A stretch of 21,058 nt of DNA, from positions 1-21,058 of the forward strand of contig URSS01000047.1 in the NCBI GenBank assembly GCA_900550545.1. The letters are read 5' to 3'. This DNA is from an uncultured Lachnobacterium sp. (lineage in GTDB: Bacteria; Bacillota; Clostridia; Lachnospirales; Lachnospiraceae). The notes below the pieces were generated by a model, which saw only the letters and a program-made list of their open reading frames with translations, searched no databases and was not told the origin of the DNA. Numbering within the stretch: the first letter of the stretch is position 1; the number at the start of each line of letters is the position of its first letter. The translations under genes and the position numbers were made by a program. This document shows positions 5,827 to 13,434 of the stretch, piece after piece.

Positions 5827-8120
5827 ACCTGATCCATATGTTCCACCAGAAGTATTTCCATTCCTTCTGTAATTTCTTCTGAAATCTCGCTGAGATCTTT
5901 TTCGTTTTCTTTTGGAACGCATACAGTATGCATTCCTGCATTCTTTGCTGCCAGAAGTTTTTCCTTGAGGCCTCCGATTGGAAGGACCCGGCCCCGCAGC
6001 GTGATTTCTCCGGTCATTGCTATATCTGCACGCACCGGATGATTAGTAATAGCAGAAAGCATGGCAAGTGCCATCGTAATACCTGCCGACGGTCCATCTT
6101 TCGGTACCGCTCCCTCCGGAATATGGATATGGATGTCATTCTCCTGGAAAAATTCCGGCTTCACGTCATACTGTCCACTAATGGAACGAATATAACTGAT
6201 GCCGGTCTGTGCAGACTCTTTCATGACATCTCCAAGCTTTCCGGTAAGTACCAGATTTCCTTTGCCCGGCATCACATTGACTTCAATTTCAAGAGTCACA
6301 CCGCCAACGCTTGTCCATGCAAGTCCACGCACAATTCCAACTTCATCCTTTTTATTCTTCTTGTCCGGACGATACTTTGGTTTACCAAGATACTCTTCAA
6401 GATTGCCGGCAGAAACACGGACTTTGTCAGTCTCCTTCTCATACAGCTTTCTCGCACTCTTACGGCAGATTTCTCCAATCCGGCGCTCAAGTCCACGGAC
6501 ACCGGCCTCTCTCGTATAGAAAGAAATCATATCCTTCAATGCCTTGTCAGTGATTTTCAACTGCCCCTTTTCGATGCCATTCTTTGCGAACTGCTTTGCC
6601 ATGAGGTGATCCTTTGCAATATGGAACTTCTCGTTCTCCGTATAACTGCTTACCTCAATAATCTCCATTCGATCCATCAATGGTCCCGGAATGTCCTGCA
6701 GGGAGTTTGCACTTGCAACAAAAAGCACTTCTGACAAATCAATTGGCAACTCCACGTAATGATCACGGAACTTGTGATTCTGTTCCGAATCAAGAACCTC
6801 AAGCATTGCTGATGCGGTATCGCCTTTGTAATCGCTGCTCATCTTGTCAATCTCATCCAAAAGCATGAGCGGATTGCGAACGCCTGCCGTCCGAAGTCCC
6901 GCAACGATTCGTCCAGGCATCGCTCCCACATAAGTTCTTCTGTGACCGCGAATCTCCGCCTCATCTCTGACACCACCTAAGGAAATGCGTACATATTCCT
7001 TATCCAGCGCCTTTGCGATAGAGCGGGCAATACTTGTCTTACCGGTTCCCGGAGGTCCTACCAGACAAATGATCGGACTTTCACCTTTTCCTGTCAGATT
7101 GCGGACTGCAAGGAACTCCAGAATGCGTTCCTTTACTTTATCCAGACCGTAATGATCCTCATCCAGAATCTTCTTTGCCTGTTCTAAATCCTTGTTATCG
7201 ACGGATTCTTTCTCCCACGGAAGTTCTAACAAAGTCTCAATATAGCCACGACTTACCGTACTCTCGGAAGAGTTCGCTGAAATTCCCTTAAAGCGCTGGA
7301 TCTCTTTGTGAATACGTTCCTTTACTTCCTTAGAAGCCTGCAACTCTTTGAGTTTCTTTTCATACTCTTCCGCATCAGAATCCGTATTCGTCTCGCCAAG
7401 TTCCTCACGAATCAAAGCCAGCTGTTCACGAAGAACGTATTCTTTCTGATGCTTTTCCACACGCTCCTGCACTTTTTTCTGAAAATCTTTCTTGATGGCA
7501 AGAATTTCAATCTGCTGCAACAGCATGCCCAAAAGCACCTCATAACGCTGCGTCAGACTGATTGCCTCAAGAATCTTCTGTTTTTCATCGTAATGCACCG
7601 GAAGATTATTCCCCACATAGTCAAGAAGCTGCGAGAGATCACGCTCTTCCTCTGCCTGATGCACCACTTCCCTGCTGATTTTTCCATGAAACTTTGCATA
7701 CTTGGCAAACGTCTCCTGTACACTCATGCACATCGCAGACGCTGCCTGCTCCGGCAGATCTTCATCGTTCTGTGACTCATAAGAAATAATACGTGCTTCA
7801 ATATATTCTGTTTCTTCTGTAAATCCATATAATTCTGCGCGGTTACTTCCCTCTACGAGAACGCGCACAATATCATTCTGTAATTTGATTACCTGTCGGA
7901 CATTCGCCACGACACCAACGGAAAACAGATCGGAAGGCTGTGGATTCTCCTCGTTCGCATTCTTCTGTGTCACAAGAAAAATCGTCTGATCTCCCATCAT
8001 CGCTGTCTCAACAGCCTTAATTGACCGTTCCCGGCTGATATCAAAATGCGCAACCATCCCCGGCAGAATGGTCATTCCGCGCAGGGCAATCGCAGGCATT
8101 GTACATATTTTATCTTCCAC
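5805..8120 (-). CDS. lon: ATP-dependent protease Lon (LonA type)
   Basis: Cytoplasmic AAA+ protease that degrades misfolded and regulatory proteins. Length is 771 residues, normal for LonA. The N-terminal substrate-binding domain covers about 1-210, followed by a coiled-coil region (about 210-260). The AAA+ domain has Walker A GPPGTGKTS and Walker B LMLLDEIDKM. The C-terminal protease domain has the catalytic serine in PKDGPSAG and the catalytic lysine in GGLKEKLLAAKNAG. The start codon is GTG at 8118-8120, with AGGAG 9-10 bases upstream; the next ATG is 7 codons in and has no ribosome site. It lies 16 bases after clpX, so the two are co-transcribed. Confidence 0.97.
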   Translation of the reverse strand: MEDKICTMPAIALRGMTILPGMVAHFDISRERSIKAVETAMMGDQTIFLVTQKNANEENPQPSDLFSVGVVANVRQVIKLQNDIVRVLVEGSNRAELYGFTEETEYIEARIISYESQNDEDLPEQAASAMCMSVQETFAKYAKFHGKISREVVHQAEEERDLSQLLDYVGNNLPVHYDEKQKILEAISLTQRYEVLLGMLLQQIEILAIKKDFQKKVQERVEKHQKEYVLREQLALIREELGETNTDSDAEEYEKKLKELQASKEVKERIHKEIQRFKGISANSSESTVSRGYIETLLELPWEKESVDNKDLEQAKKILDEDHYGLDKVKERILEFLAVRNLTGKGESPIICLVGPPGTGKTSIARSIAKALDKEYVRISLGGVRDEAEIRGHRRTYVGAMPGRIVAGLRTAGVRNPLMLLDEIDKMSSDYKGDTASAMLEVLDSEQNHKFRDHYVELPIDLSEVLFVASANSLQDIPGPLMDRMEIIEVSSYTENEKFHIAKDHLMAKQFAKNGIEKGQLKITDKALKDMISFYTREAGVRGLERRIGEICRKSARKLYEKETDKVRVSAGNLEEYLGKPKYRPDKKNKKDEVGIVRGLAWTSVGGVTLEIEVNVMPGKGNLVLTGKLGDVMKESAQTGISYIRSISGQYDVKPEFFQENDIHIHIPEGAVPKDGPSAGITMALAMLSAITNHPVRADIAMTGEITLRGRVLPIGGLKEKLLAAKNAGMHTVCVPKENEKDLSEISEEITEGMEILLVEHMDQVIKAAFV

Positions 8121-8136
8121 TTGTATCTACTCCTGA

Positions 8137-9420
8137 TTAAGACGCAAGTTCCTCATCTTTTTTTTCGTCTTTCTTCTCGATGGCAAGCACTTCGCCTCCA
8201 TCCAAAGCAAGATTCTTCTCTACCAATGCTTTGTCAATTACACACTTACTGATGGACTCATCCGACGGAATCCGGTACATCAGATCGAGCATAACTGCCT
8301 CCATGATCGCACGAAGTCCTCTGGCTCCAGTCTTGCGCTCCAAAGCCTTATCTGCAATTGCTTCCACCGCATCATCCTTAAATTCCAGTCCCACACCGTC
8401 AAGTTCAAGCAGTTTGGTGTACTGTTTGATCAAAGAATTTTTTGGTTCTTGTAAAATACGGATCAAAGCGTTGCGATCCAAAGCATCCAAAGAAACGGTA
8501 ATCGGCACACGTCCGATAAACTCCGGAATCAGACCGAACTTGACAAAATCCTGCGGAAGTGCGCGTTTGAACGCATCGCTGATGTTCATCTCTGATTTTG
8601 CTTTTACCTCTGCATTGAAACCAATGGTAGAAGCATCCATACGGGACTCTACAATTTTCTCCAATCCATCGAAAGCACCACCACAAATGAAAAGGATGTT
8701 CGTAGTATCAATTGGAATCAACTCCTGCTGCGGATGCTTACGTCCACCCTGTGGTGGAACGGATGCAACGGTTCCTTCCAGAATTTTAAGAAGTGCCTGC
8801 TGTACACCTTCGCCGGACACATCTCTTGTAATCGATACATTCTCTGACTTCTTTGTGATCTTGTCAATCTCGTCGATGTAGATGATACCGTGCTGTGCAC
8901 GCTCCACATCATAATCAGCAGCCTGAATCAGTTTCAGAAGAATGTTCTCCACATCCTCACCTACATAACCGGCCTCTGTTAAAGTTGTCGCATCTGCAAT
9001 TGCAAACGGAACATTGATCACACGTGCCAGCGTCTGTGCCAGAAGTGTCTTACCAGAACCCGTCGGTCCCAGCATAAGAATATTACTCTTCTGAAGTTCC
9101 ACACCCAGATCAGTTCCTGCAAGCACACGTTTGTAATGATTATATACTGCAACGGAGAGCACCTTCTTTGCCTGATCCTGTCCGATTACATAATCGTCCA
9201 GAAATGCCTTCATCTCCTCCGGCTTAATCAGATTGATATCCTCTTTTGCAGAAGAGTTCTTGCTCTCATCGAAATTTTCTTCGTCAATAATTTCAGCACA
9301 GATATCTACACACTCATCGCAGATATATGCGCCATTTGGTCCAGAGATCAGTCTTCCTACCTGATCCTGTGTTTTGCCGCAAAAAGAGCAGCGAATCTTT
9401 CCATCATTCTTTCCTGCCAT
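8137..9420 (-). CDS. clpX: ATP-dependent Clp protease ATP-binding subunit ClpX
   Basis: Hexameric AAA+ unfoldase that feeds substrates to ClpP, encoded just upstream. Length is 427 residues. An N-terminal zinc-binding domain with four cysteines (CSFCGK and CDECVDIC) recruits adaptors and substrates. Then come Walker A GPTGSGKT, Walker B IIYIDEIDKI, and the IGF loop (STIGFNAE) that docks on ClpP. The sensor region GARGLRAIME is present. The ribosome site AAGGAG lies 7 bases before the ATG. It is separated from clpP by 110 bases that hold several hairpins and followed by lon after 16 bases. Confidence 0.97.
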   Translation of the reverse strand: MAGKNDGKIRCSFCGKTQDQVGRLISGPNGAYICDECVDICAEIIDEENFDESKNSSAKEDINLIKPEEMKAFLDDYVIGQDQAKKVLSVAVYNHYKRVLAGTDLGVELQKSNILMLGPTGSGKTLLAQTLARVINVPFAIADATTLTEAGYVGEDVENILLKLIQAADYDVERAQHGIIYIDEIDKITKKSENVSITRDVSGEGVQQALLKILEGTVASVPPQGGRKHPQQELIPIDTTNILFICGGAFDGLEKIVESRMDASTIGFNAEVKAKSEMNISDAFKRALPQDFVKFGLIPEFIGRVPITVSLDALDRNALIRILQEPKNSLIKQYTKLLELDGVGLEFKDDAVEAIADKALERKTGARGLRAIMEAVMLDLMYRIPSDESISKCVIDKALVEKNLALDGGEVLAIEKKDEKKDEELAS

Positions 9421-9465
9421 AATTCACTCCTTATGCAAGGGATGCCTACCCCTTATTCAAGAATA

Positions 9466-9522
9466 CCTCTGGCGGAATTTGGCCAGAGGCATCAGGTAAC
9501 GCCTCTTAAATTATCGTAGAGG
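9466..9522 (-). other. Structured clpP-clpX spacer (two or more hairpins)
   Basis: The spacer holds a perfect 8-bp stem (9466-9473 with 9482-9489), a 5-bp stem (9502-9506 with 9518-9522) and a third small stem nearer clpX (AAGGG with CCCTT, about 9436-9453). None is followed by a clear T-run, so these look more like RNA processing or stability elements than terminators. Confidence 0.5.
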
Positions 9523-9530
9523 ATGTTACA

Positions 9531-10112
9531 TTATCTTTTTGTAATCACACCATCAATCAAACCATAATCAGCAGCTTCCTGTGCGGACATGTAATGATCA
9601 CGCTCAGTGTCTGCTGCGATAACCTCGTAAGGTTTTCCTGTATTCTCAGCAAGAATCTCATTCAAACGTTTCTTGGTTTTTAAAATATTCTCTGCTGCGA
9701 TCTCGATTTCAGTTGCCTGACCTTTTGCTCCACCGGATGGCTGATGGATCATGATCTCTGCGTTTGGAAGCGCATAACGCTTTCCCTTTGCTCCACCTGC
9801 AAGAAGGAATGCTCCCATACTTGCTGCCAGACCGATACAGATTGTAGATACATCACACTTGATATACTGCATGGTGTCATAGATTGCCATACCTGCAGTT
9901 ACCATTCCTCCTGGAGAATTGATATATAACTGAATATCCTTTCCAGGATCCTCAGACTCTAAGAATAACAGCTGGGCAACTACAAGGCTTGCAGTTGTCT
10001 CATTTACTTCCTCTCCGAGAAAGATGATTCTGTCTTTTAATAAACGGGAGTAGATGTCATAATTTCTCTCGCCTCTGCTCGTTTGTTCAATGACATAAGG
10101 TACTAAACTCAT
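9531..10112 (-). CDS. clpP: ATP-dependent Clp protease proteolytic subunit ClpP
   Basis: Barrel-forming serine protease working with ClpX and, if present, ClpC or ClpE. Length is 193 residues, typical. The catalytic triad is S98 (GLAASMGAFL), H123 (MIHQPSGG) and D172 (in DTERDHYMS). The conserved YINSPGG (63-69) forms the oxyanion region. The N-terminus MSLVPYVIEQT is usual for the family. AAGGAGG lies about 8 bases before the ATG. It follows tig by 85 bases with an intervening hairpin terminator, and precedes clpX. No CtsR-type repeats or CIRCE element were seen upstream. Confidence 0.97.
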   Translation of the reverse strand: MSLVPYVIEQTSRGERNYDIYSRLLKDRIIFLGEEVNETTASLVVAQLLFLESEDPGKDIQLYINSPGGMVTAGMAIYDTMQYIKCDVSTICIGLAASMGAFLLAGGAKGKRYALPNAEIMIHQPSGGAKGQATEIEIAAENILKTKKRLNEILAENTGKPYEVIAADTERDHYMSAQEAADYGLIDGVITKR

Positions 10113-10139
10113 AGAAAAACGCCTCCTTAATAAAAGTGT

Positions 10140-10172
10140 AAAAGACCGGTCTGGTTTTGCCCAGACCAGTCT
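10140..10172 (-). terminator. Terminator between tig and clpP
   Basis: Two 12-base arms (10161-10172 and 10143-10154) pair with a single G-T wobble around a 6-base loop, followed by four T residues. No promoter is obvious between this hairpin and clpP, so it probably acts as a leaky terminator that reduces clpPX-lon expression relative to tig. Confidence 0.75.
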
Positions 10173-10197
10173 ATATCATTCATTTAAGCAACTGGAA

Positions 10198-11535
10198 TTA
10201 TGCTTCTGCCGCAGCTTCTGCTTCCTTTTCCTTCTTGCTCTTTGCCTTAGCTCTCTCCTTAACGTTTGCCATTACAAGATCTACTGCCTTTGTAATTGCA
10301 AGTTCTTTCTTCATGGAATCCTTCTCTGCATCTCCCATGTACTCTTTGAGCTTATCAGCTTCCATACCGTAGTTTGCAGCCATCTTCTCGATCTCTGCGT
10401 TTACGTCTTCGTCTGTAACTTCAATGTTCTCTTCCTTAGCGATCTGCTCAAGAACAAGACTTCCCTGAATACGGGAGATAGCTTCTGGGCGAACCTGATC
10501 CTTTAATCCATCGATGGTAAGTCCTGAGAACTGTAAGTACTGATCCATTGACAGGCCACTCTGTGCGATTCTCTGAGCGAACTCTTCTACCATTGTCTCA
10601 CACTGTGTATCGATCATTGCCTCTGGCAGATCCATCTTGGACTTGTCAATGATCTTCTGAACTGCTTCGTCTTCTTTTGTACGCTTAGCTTCGTTCTCTT
10701 TCTTCTCTTCAAGGTTCTTCTTTAAGCTTTCCTTGTACTCAGCTAAAGTATCGAACTCAGATACATCCTGTGCGAACTCATCATCTAACTCTGGAAGCTC
10801 CTTAGCCTTGATCTCGTTGATCTTAACCTTGAATGTAGCTGGCTTTCCAGCAAGGTCAGCTGCCTGATACTGCTCTGGGAATGTTACGTTAACTTCAACT
10901 TCATCTCCAGCATTCTTTCCAACTAACTGATCTTCGAATGTATCGATAAATGTGTGGGAACCAATCTCTAATGGATGATTCTCTCCCTTGCCGCCCTCGA
11001 ATGCAACACCGTCAACGAATCCCTCGAAATCGATAACAGCTGTATCGCCTTCTGCAACTGGTCTGTCAGTTACAGTAACTGTTCTTGCATTGTTGTTGCG
11101 CTCCTGCTCTAATGCAGCGTCAACTTCTTCATCTGTTACGGTAGTATCAATCTTTGTAACTGTTACTCCCATATATTTTCCGAGTGTAACCTCTGGCTTA
11201 ACAGCAACCTCAGCTGTAAAGATGAAAGGCTTTCCTTTCTCGATCTGTACAACGTCTACAGTCGGGCGGGATACGATGTCGATTCCACTCTCATCTACTG
11301 CAGATGGGTAATTCTGCTGCATCAGGGTGTTGGCTGCGTCTTCATAGAATACACCTTCACCATACATCTTCTCGATCATAGCTCTCGGAACTTTTCCTTT
11401 ACGGAAACCAGGAACGCTGATCTGTTTCTTCTGTTTCTGGTAAGCTGACTCAATAGCCTTCTCCAGCTCTTCTGCCGGAACCTCGATGGTAAGCTTTGCC
11501 ATATTCTTCTCTAAATTTTCAACCTGTACACTCAT
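10198..11535 (-). CDS. tig: Trigger factor (ribosome-associated chaperone and prolyl isomerase)
   Basis: Binds the ribosome exit tunnel and holds nascent chains. Length is 445 residues. The N-terminal ribosome-binding domain contains GFRKGKVP (43-50), the family signature. The central FKBP-type isomerase domain runs from about 155 to 245 (DTAVIDFEGFVDG to KINEIKAKELPELDDEFA). The long helical C-terminal chaperone arms follow, with an Ala/Glu/Lys-rich end. I chose the ATG at 11535, with AGGAGG 11 bases upstream, over an in-frame ATG at 11592 whose extra 19 residues do not resemble the family. It heads the tig-clpP-clpX-lon-engB cluster and has its own promoter. Confidence 0.96.
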   Translation of the reverse strand: MSVQVENLEKNMAKLTIEVPAEELEKAIESAYQKQKKQISVPGFRKGKVPRAMIEKMYGEGVFYEDAANTLMQQNYPSAVDESGIDIVSRPTVDVVQIEKGKPFIFTAEVAVKPEVTLGKYMGVTVTKIDTTVTDEEVDAALEQERNNNARTVTVTDRPVAEGDTAVIDFEGFVDGVAFEGGKGENHPLEIGSHTFIDTFEDQLVGKNAGDEVEVNVTFPEQYQAADLAGKPATFKVKINEIKAKELPELDDEFAQDVSEFDTLAEYKESLKKNLEEKKENEAKRTKEDEAVQKIIDKSKMDLPEAMIDTQCETMVEEFAQRIAQSGLSMDQYLQFSGLTIDGLKDQVRPEAISRIQGSLVLEQIAKEENIEVTDEDVNAEIEKMAANYGMEADKLKEYMGDAEKDSMKKELAITKAVDLVMANVKERAKAKSKKEKEAEAAAEA

Positions 11536-11590
11536 TTTAATTGTTTCCTCCTTATATATATCAATTCCATGTACACTCTTTATCCTTTGC

Positions 11591-11612
11591 ATGCCATTTT
11601 ACAAAAGGGCAT
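11591..11612 (-). other. Hairpin in the tig leader
   Basis: ATGCC (11608-11612 on the minus strand) pairs with GGCAT (11591-11595), and the interior TTTT/AAAA can extend the stem across one mismatch. It lies in the roughly 97-base leader between the predicted tig start site and its ATG. Function unknown. Confidence 0.35.
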
Positions 11613-11638
11613 ACTGCGACCACTACAGTCATTTAAGC

Positions 11639-11668
11639 ATTATAGCATAGAGAATGCTGATTTTACAA
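11639..11668 (-). promoter_or_regulatory. Promoter of tig and downstream cluster
   Basis: Perfect -10 TATAAT (11639-11644) with TTGTAA (11663-11668) 18 bases upstream. A small inverted repeat AGCAT/ATGCT lies in the spacer. The predicted start is near 11632. No strong terminator separates it from the upstream S24/S26 gene, so some read-through is possible. Confidence 0.65.
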
Positions 11669-11676
11669 GCTTTTTT

Positions 11677-12174
11677 TTAATTTGTATCACGAAAAGGATG
11701 CACTTTATGTATTATTTTGGAAATAGCCGGGCGAAATGGCCGTAAAATCAGCCATATCCGACTGAAAATCACATACAGAGGATTGCCTGTAGAAAAGCTT
11801 TTTCCGTTTCTTATGACAGCAATCATTTTGCCCCTCACCTGACTGAGTGCAAGCGGTCCCTCGATTTCCGTCTGATTATCCCCCACCATATACAGTCCGT
11901 CTTTTTTCCTGCGGTACACACGGTGTAATACGAGGATTCCCTCCTTTCTTCGATACAAAAGGACGTCTCCTCTCTTTACTTTTGTAATGTCCGTTTTTTC
12001 AATCTGTACCGCATCCCGCCCTGGGAAAAGCAGTGGATACATGCTATATCCCTGTGGCTGAATCTGTATGGTTTTTCCCTCTTTCAAGAGTTTTTCTATA
12101 TCCATTCGTTCCGTTTCTTTTTCCTTCAATCTCTTCTTTTCTTCCCCTGTCAGATTCTTTTTTCGTTTTCCCAT
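11677..12174 (-). CDS. S24/S26 family peptidase-like protein (signal-peptidase fold)
   Basis: A small protein of 165 residues with the signal peptidase layout. The serine box is QGYSMYPLLFPGRD with likely nucleophile S44. A second box, VKRGDVLLYRRKEGILVLHRVY, has H84 where classical bacterial enzymes have the general-base lysine, as in SipW/ER-type enzymes. A GDN box lies at 98-100. The N-terminus is highly charged and has no membrane helix; one hydrophobic stretch lies near residues 132-146. Start is uncertain: the first ATG (12174) lacks a ribosome site, and ATG at 12105 (residue 24) is possible. It is divergent from the PqqD-kinase and exporter genes, and may mature their substrate. It could also be a S24-like non-protease. 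Confidence 0.72.
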   Translation of the reverse strand: MGKRKKNLTGEEKKRLKEKETERMDIEKLLKEGKTIQIQPQGYSMYPLLFPGRDAVQIEKTDITKVKRGDVLLYRRKEGILVLHRVYRRKKDGLYMVGDNQTEIEGPLALSQVRGKMIAVIRNGKSFSTGNPLYVIFSRIWLILRPFRPAISKIIHKVHPFRDTN

Positions 12175-12179
12175 CCATC

Positions 12180-12209
12180 ATAGCATTTTGCCCGTAAAAA
12201 TGCTATAAT
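12180..12209. promoter_or_regulatory. Perfect 10-bp inverted repeat over divergent promoter region
   Basis: ATAGCATTTT (12180-12189) and AAAATGCTAT (12197-12206) are exact inverted copies around a 7-base centre. The right arm overlaps a plus-strand TATAAT (12204-12209); near the left end is a minus-strand TATGAT (12177-12182). Neither has a good -35. The layout fits a single operator controlling both arms of the divergent locus. Confidence 0.5.
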
Positions 12210-12222
12210 CAGATATAAATAA

Positions 12223-12249
12223 TGCCTGAAACCATTTCAGATACAGGCA
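12223..12249 (+). promoter_or_regulatory. Two mutually exclusive hairpins in the leader of the PqqD-kinase gene
   Basis: TGCCTG (12223-12228) can pair with CAGGCA (12244-12249), or CTGAAA (12226-12231) can pair with TTTCAG (12235-12240); the two share bases 12226-12228. They end just 6 bases before the GGAGGG ribosome site. They could tune translation; this is inference. Confidence 0.35.
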
Positions 12250-12264
12250 CTTTTGGAGGGACGA

Positions 12265-13434
12265 ATGAAACAGACAGACGGATATCTTTTGGAAACCATT
12301 GCAGGTGTACCTTATCTGCTCCCATACGGGCAAAATATTGCCGACTTAAAACGAGGAGTACAGCTCAACGATACCAGTGTGTTTTTATGGAATTCCTTAG
12401 CGCAGGAAATCGCGCCGGAAACGTTATTACATAATTTCTGCAGTTACTTTGAAGGGTCTGCGGAGGATCTTCCTTTTTTCAAAGAGGATATGGAAACATT
12501 CCTTTCTGTGCTCAATGCACATGGTATGATCACAGGCTACGCAGCTCCTGTACAGCAGGAACCGCTCTGTAAGGTTTTGCGCATCGGAGAACTCTATGTC
12601 GCTCTTCATGGAAAAAAAACGCTTTTTTCAGATAAATTCGATGCCTTTACCACTGAGCTCCCTGACGACCGAAAACCGGATTTAACGATTCAGATTCATG
12701 ATCACTTTCCGCTCTCCAAGAAGAATGGAACTCTGCTTTTACGCAATCAGGATCTTTATGTTATAGACGCTGGCGATTCCTACACACTCCTATTTCCTTC
12801 TATGGTGGATGTTTATGAAGGTCACCTTACCAAAGATGGCACGCAGGCCGACATTTACTGTTCCCCATTCTGCAATGAACAGCTGGTAGAAGATCTGTTT
12901 CATGCCATGCGGCTTTTTTATCTTTACCGGGCGCAGAAAAGCGGTATCTTCGCACTGCATTCCGCTTCTATTTATTATAGGGAAAAAGCCTGGCTGTTTT
13001 CCGGCCCGTCCGGCTCAGGAAAATCCACTCACACAAATCTGTGGCATAAACTTTATGACACACCGTTGATCAACGGTGATCTCAACCTTTTGTCGTTCAA
13101 AGATGGGACACCTGTGGTCTACGGTCTTCCGTGGTGCGGAACTTCCGAGATTTTTGACATCAAAACATATCCGCTCGGAGGTATCATTCTGCTGCAGCAG
13201 GCGCCGAAAAACCATGTAGAATCTTTAGCGATGCACGAAAAAGCTCTTCTTGTTTCGCAGCGGCTCATCTCGCCGTCCTGGACAAAGGAGCAGCTTCACA
13301 CAAATCTGCATTTTACAGAAAATTTGTCTTCTGAAATCTATGTGGCACGTCTCTGCTGCAATATAGGAAACGCAGCTGCTGCCACTATGAAGGAAGCCAT
13401 TGATGATTACTTGAAAGGTACTGCAACATGTTAG
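12265..13434 (+). CDS. PqqD-like domain fused to HPr-kinase/ThcoK-like kinase domain
   Basis: A 389-residue two-domain protein. Residues about 1-92 look like PqqD, the peptide-binding (RRE-type) fold of RiPP pathways: a PYG motif, GVQLNDTSVFLWNSL, then two helices ending in FLSVLNAHGMI. Residues about 225-385 resemble the HPr kinase/PEP-carboxykinase fold, with P-loop GPSGSGKST (247-255), a preceding LHSASI histidine (H232) and a likely catalytic acid in NGDLNLL (D272). Related kinases phosphorylate lasso peptides (ThcoK type). The region between (93-224) resembles a second kinase-associated part. The start is ATG at 12265, with GGAGGG 4 bases before it; an in-frame TTG at 12253 overlaps that site. 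The gene overlaps the exporter gene by 7 bases. The true substrate is not known. Confidence 0.75.
   Translation: MKQTDGYLLETIAGVPYLLPYGQNIADLKRGVQLNDTSVFLWNSLAQEIAPETLLHNFCSYFEGSAEDLPFFKEDMETFLSVLNAHGMITGYAAPVQQEPLCKVLRIGELYVALHGKKTLFSDKFDAFTTELPDDRKPDLTIQIHDHFPLSKKNGTLLLRNQDLYVIDAGDSYTLLFPSMVDVYEGHLTKDGTQADIYCSPFCNEQLVEDLFHAMRLFYLYRAQKSGIFALHSASIYYREKAWLFSGPSGSGKSTHTNLWHKLYDTPLINGDLNLLSFKDGTPVVYGLPWCGTSEIFDIKTYPLGGIILLQQAPKNHVESLAMHEKALLVSQRLISPSWTKEQLHTNLHFTENLSSEIYVARLCCNIGNAAAATMKEAIDDYLKGTATC

Noticed and set aside
5928..6734. 268-codon plus-strand open frame opposite the lon protease domain
   Set aside because: Cys/His-rich translation comes from the complement of the lon coding sequence; no independent support.
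7308..7775. Long plus-strand open frame opposite lon
   Set aside because: It runs antisense to the well-matched lon gene, lacks a ribosome site and its Leu/Phe/His-rich translation resembles no protein.
8180..8881. 233-codon plus-strand open frame opposite clpX
   Set aside because: Antisense shadow of a conserved gene; Ser/Ile/Arg-rich product with no motif and no ribosome site.
11593..11676. A tRNA, riboswitch or CIRCE/CtsR heat-shock operator before tig
   Set aside because: I looked for the CIRCE inverted repeat and CtsR-type direct repeats and for tRNA-like folds; none matched. Only a simple hairpin and a promoter are visible.
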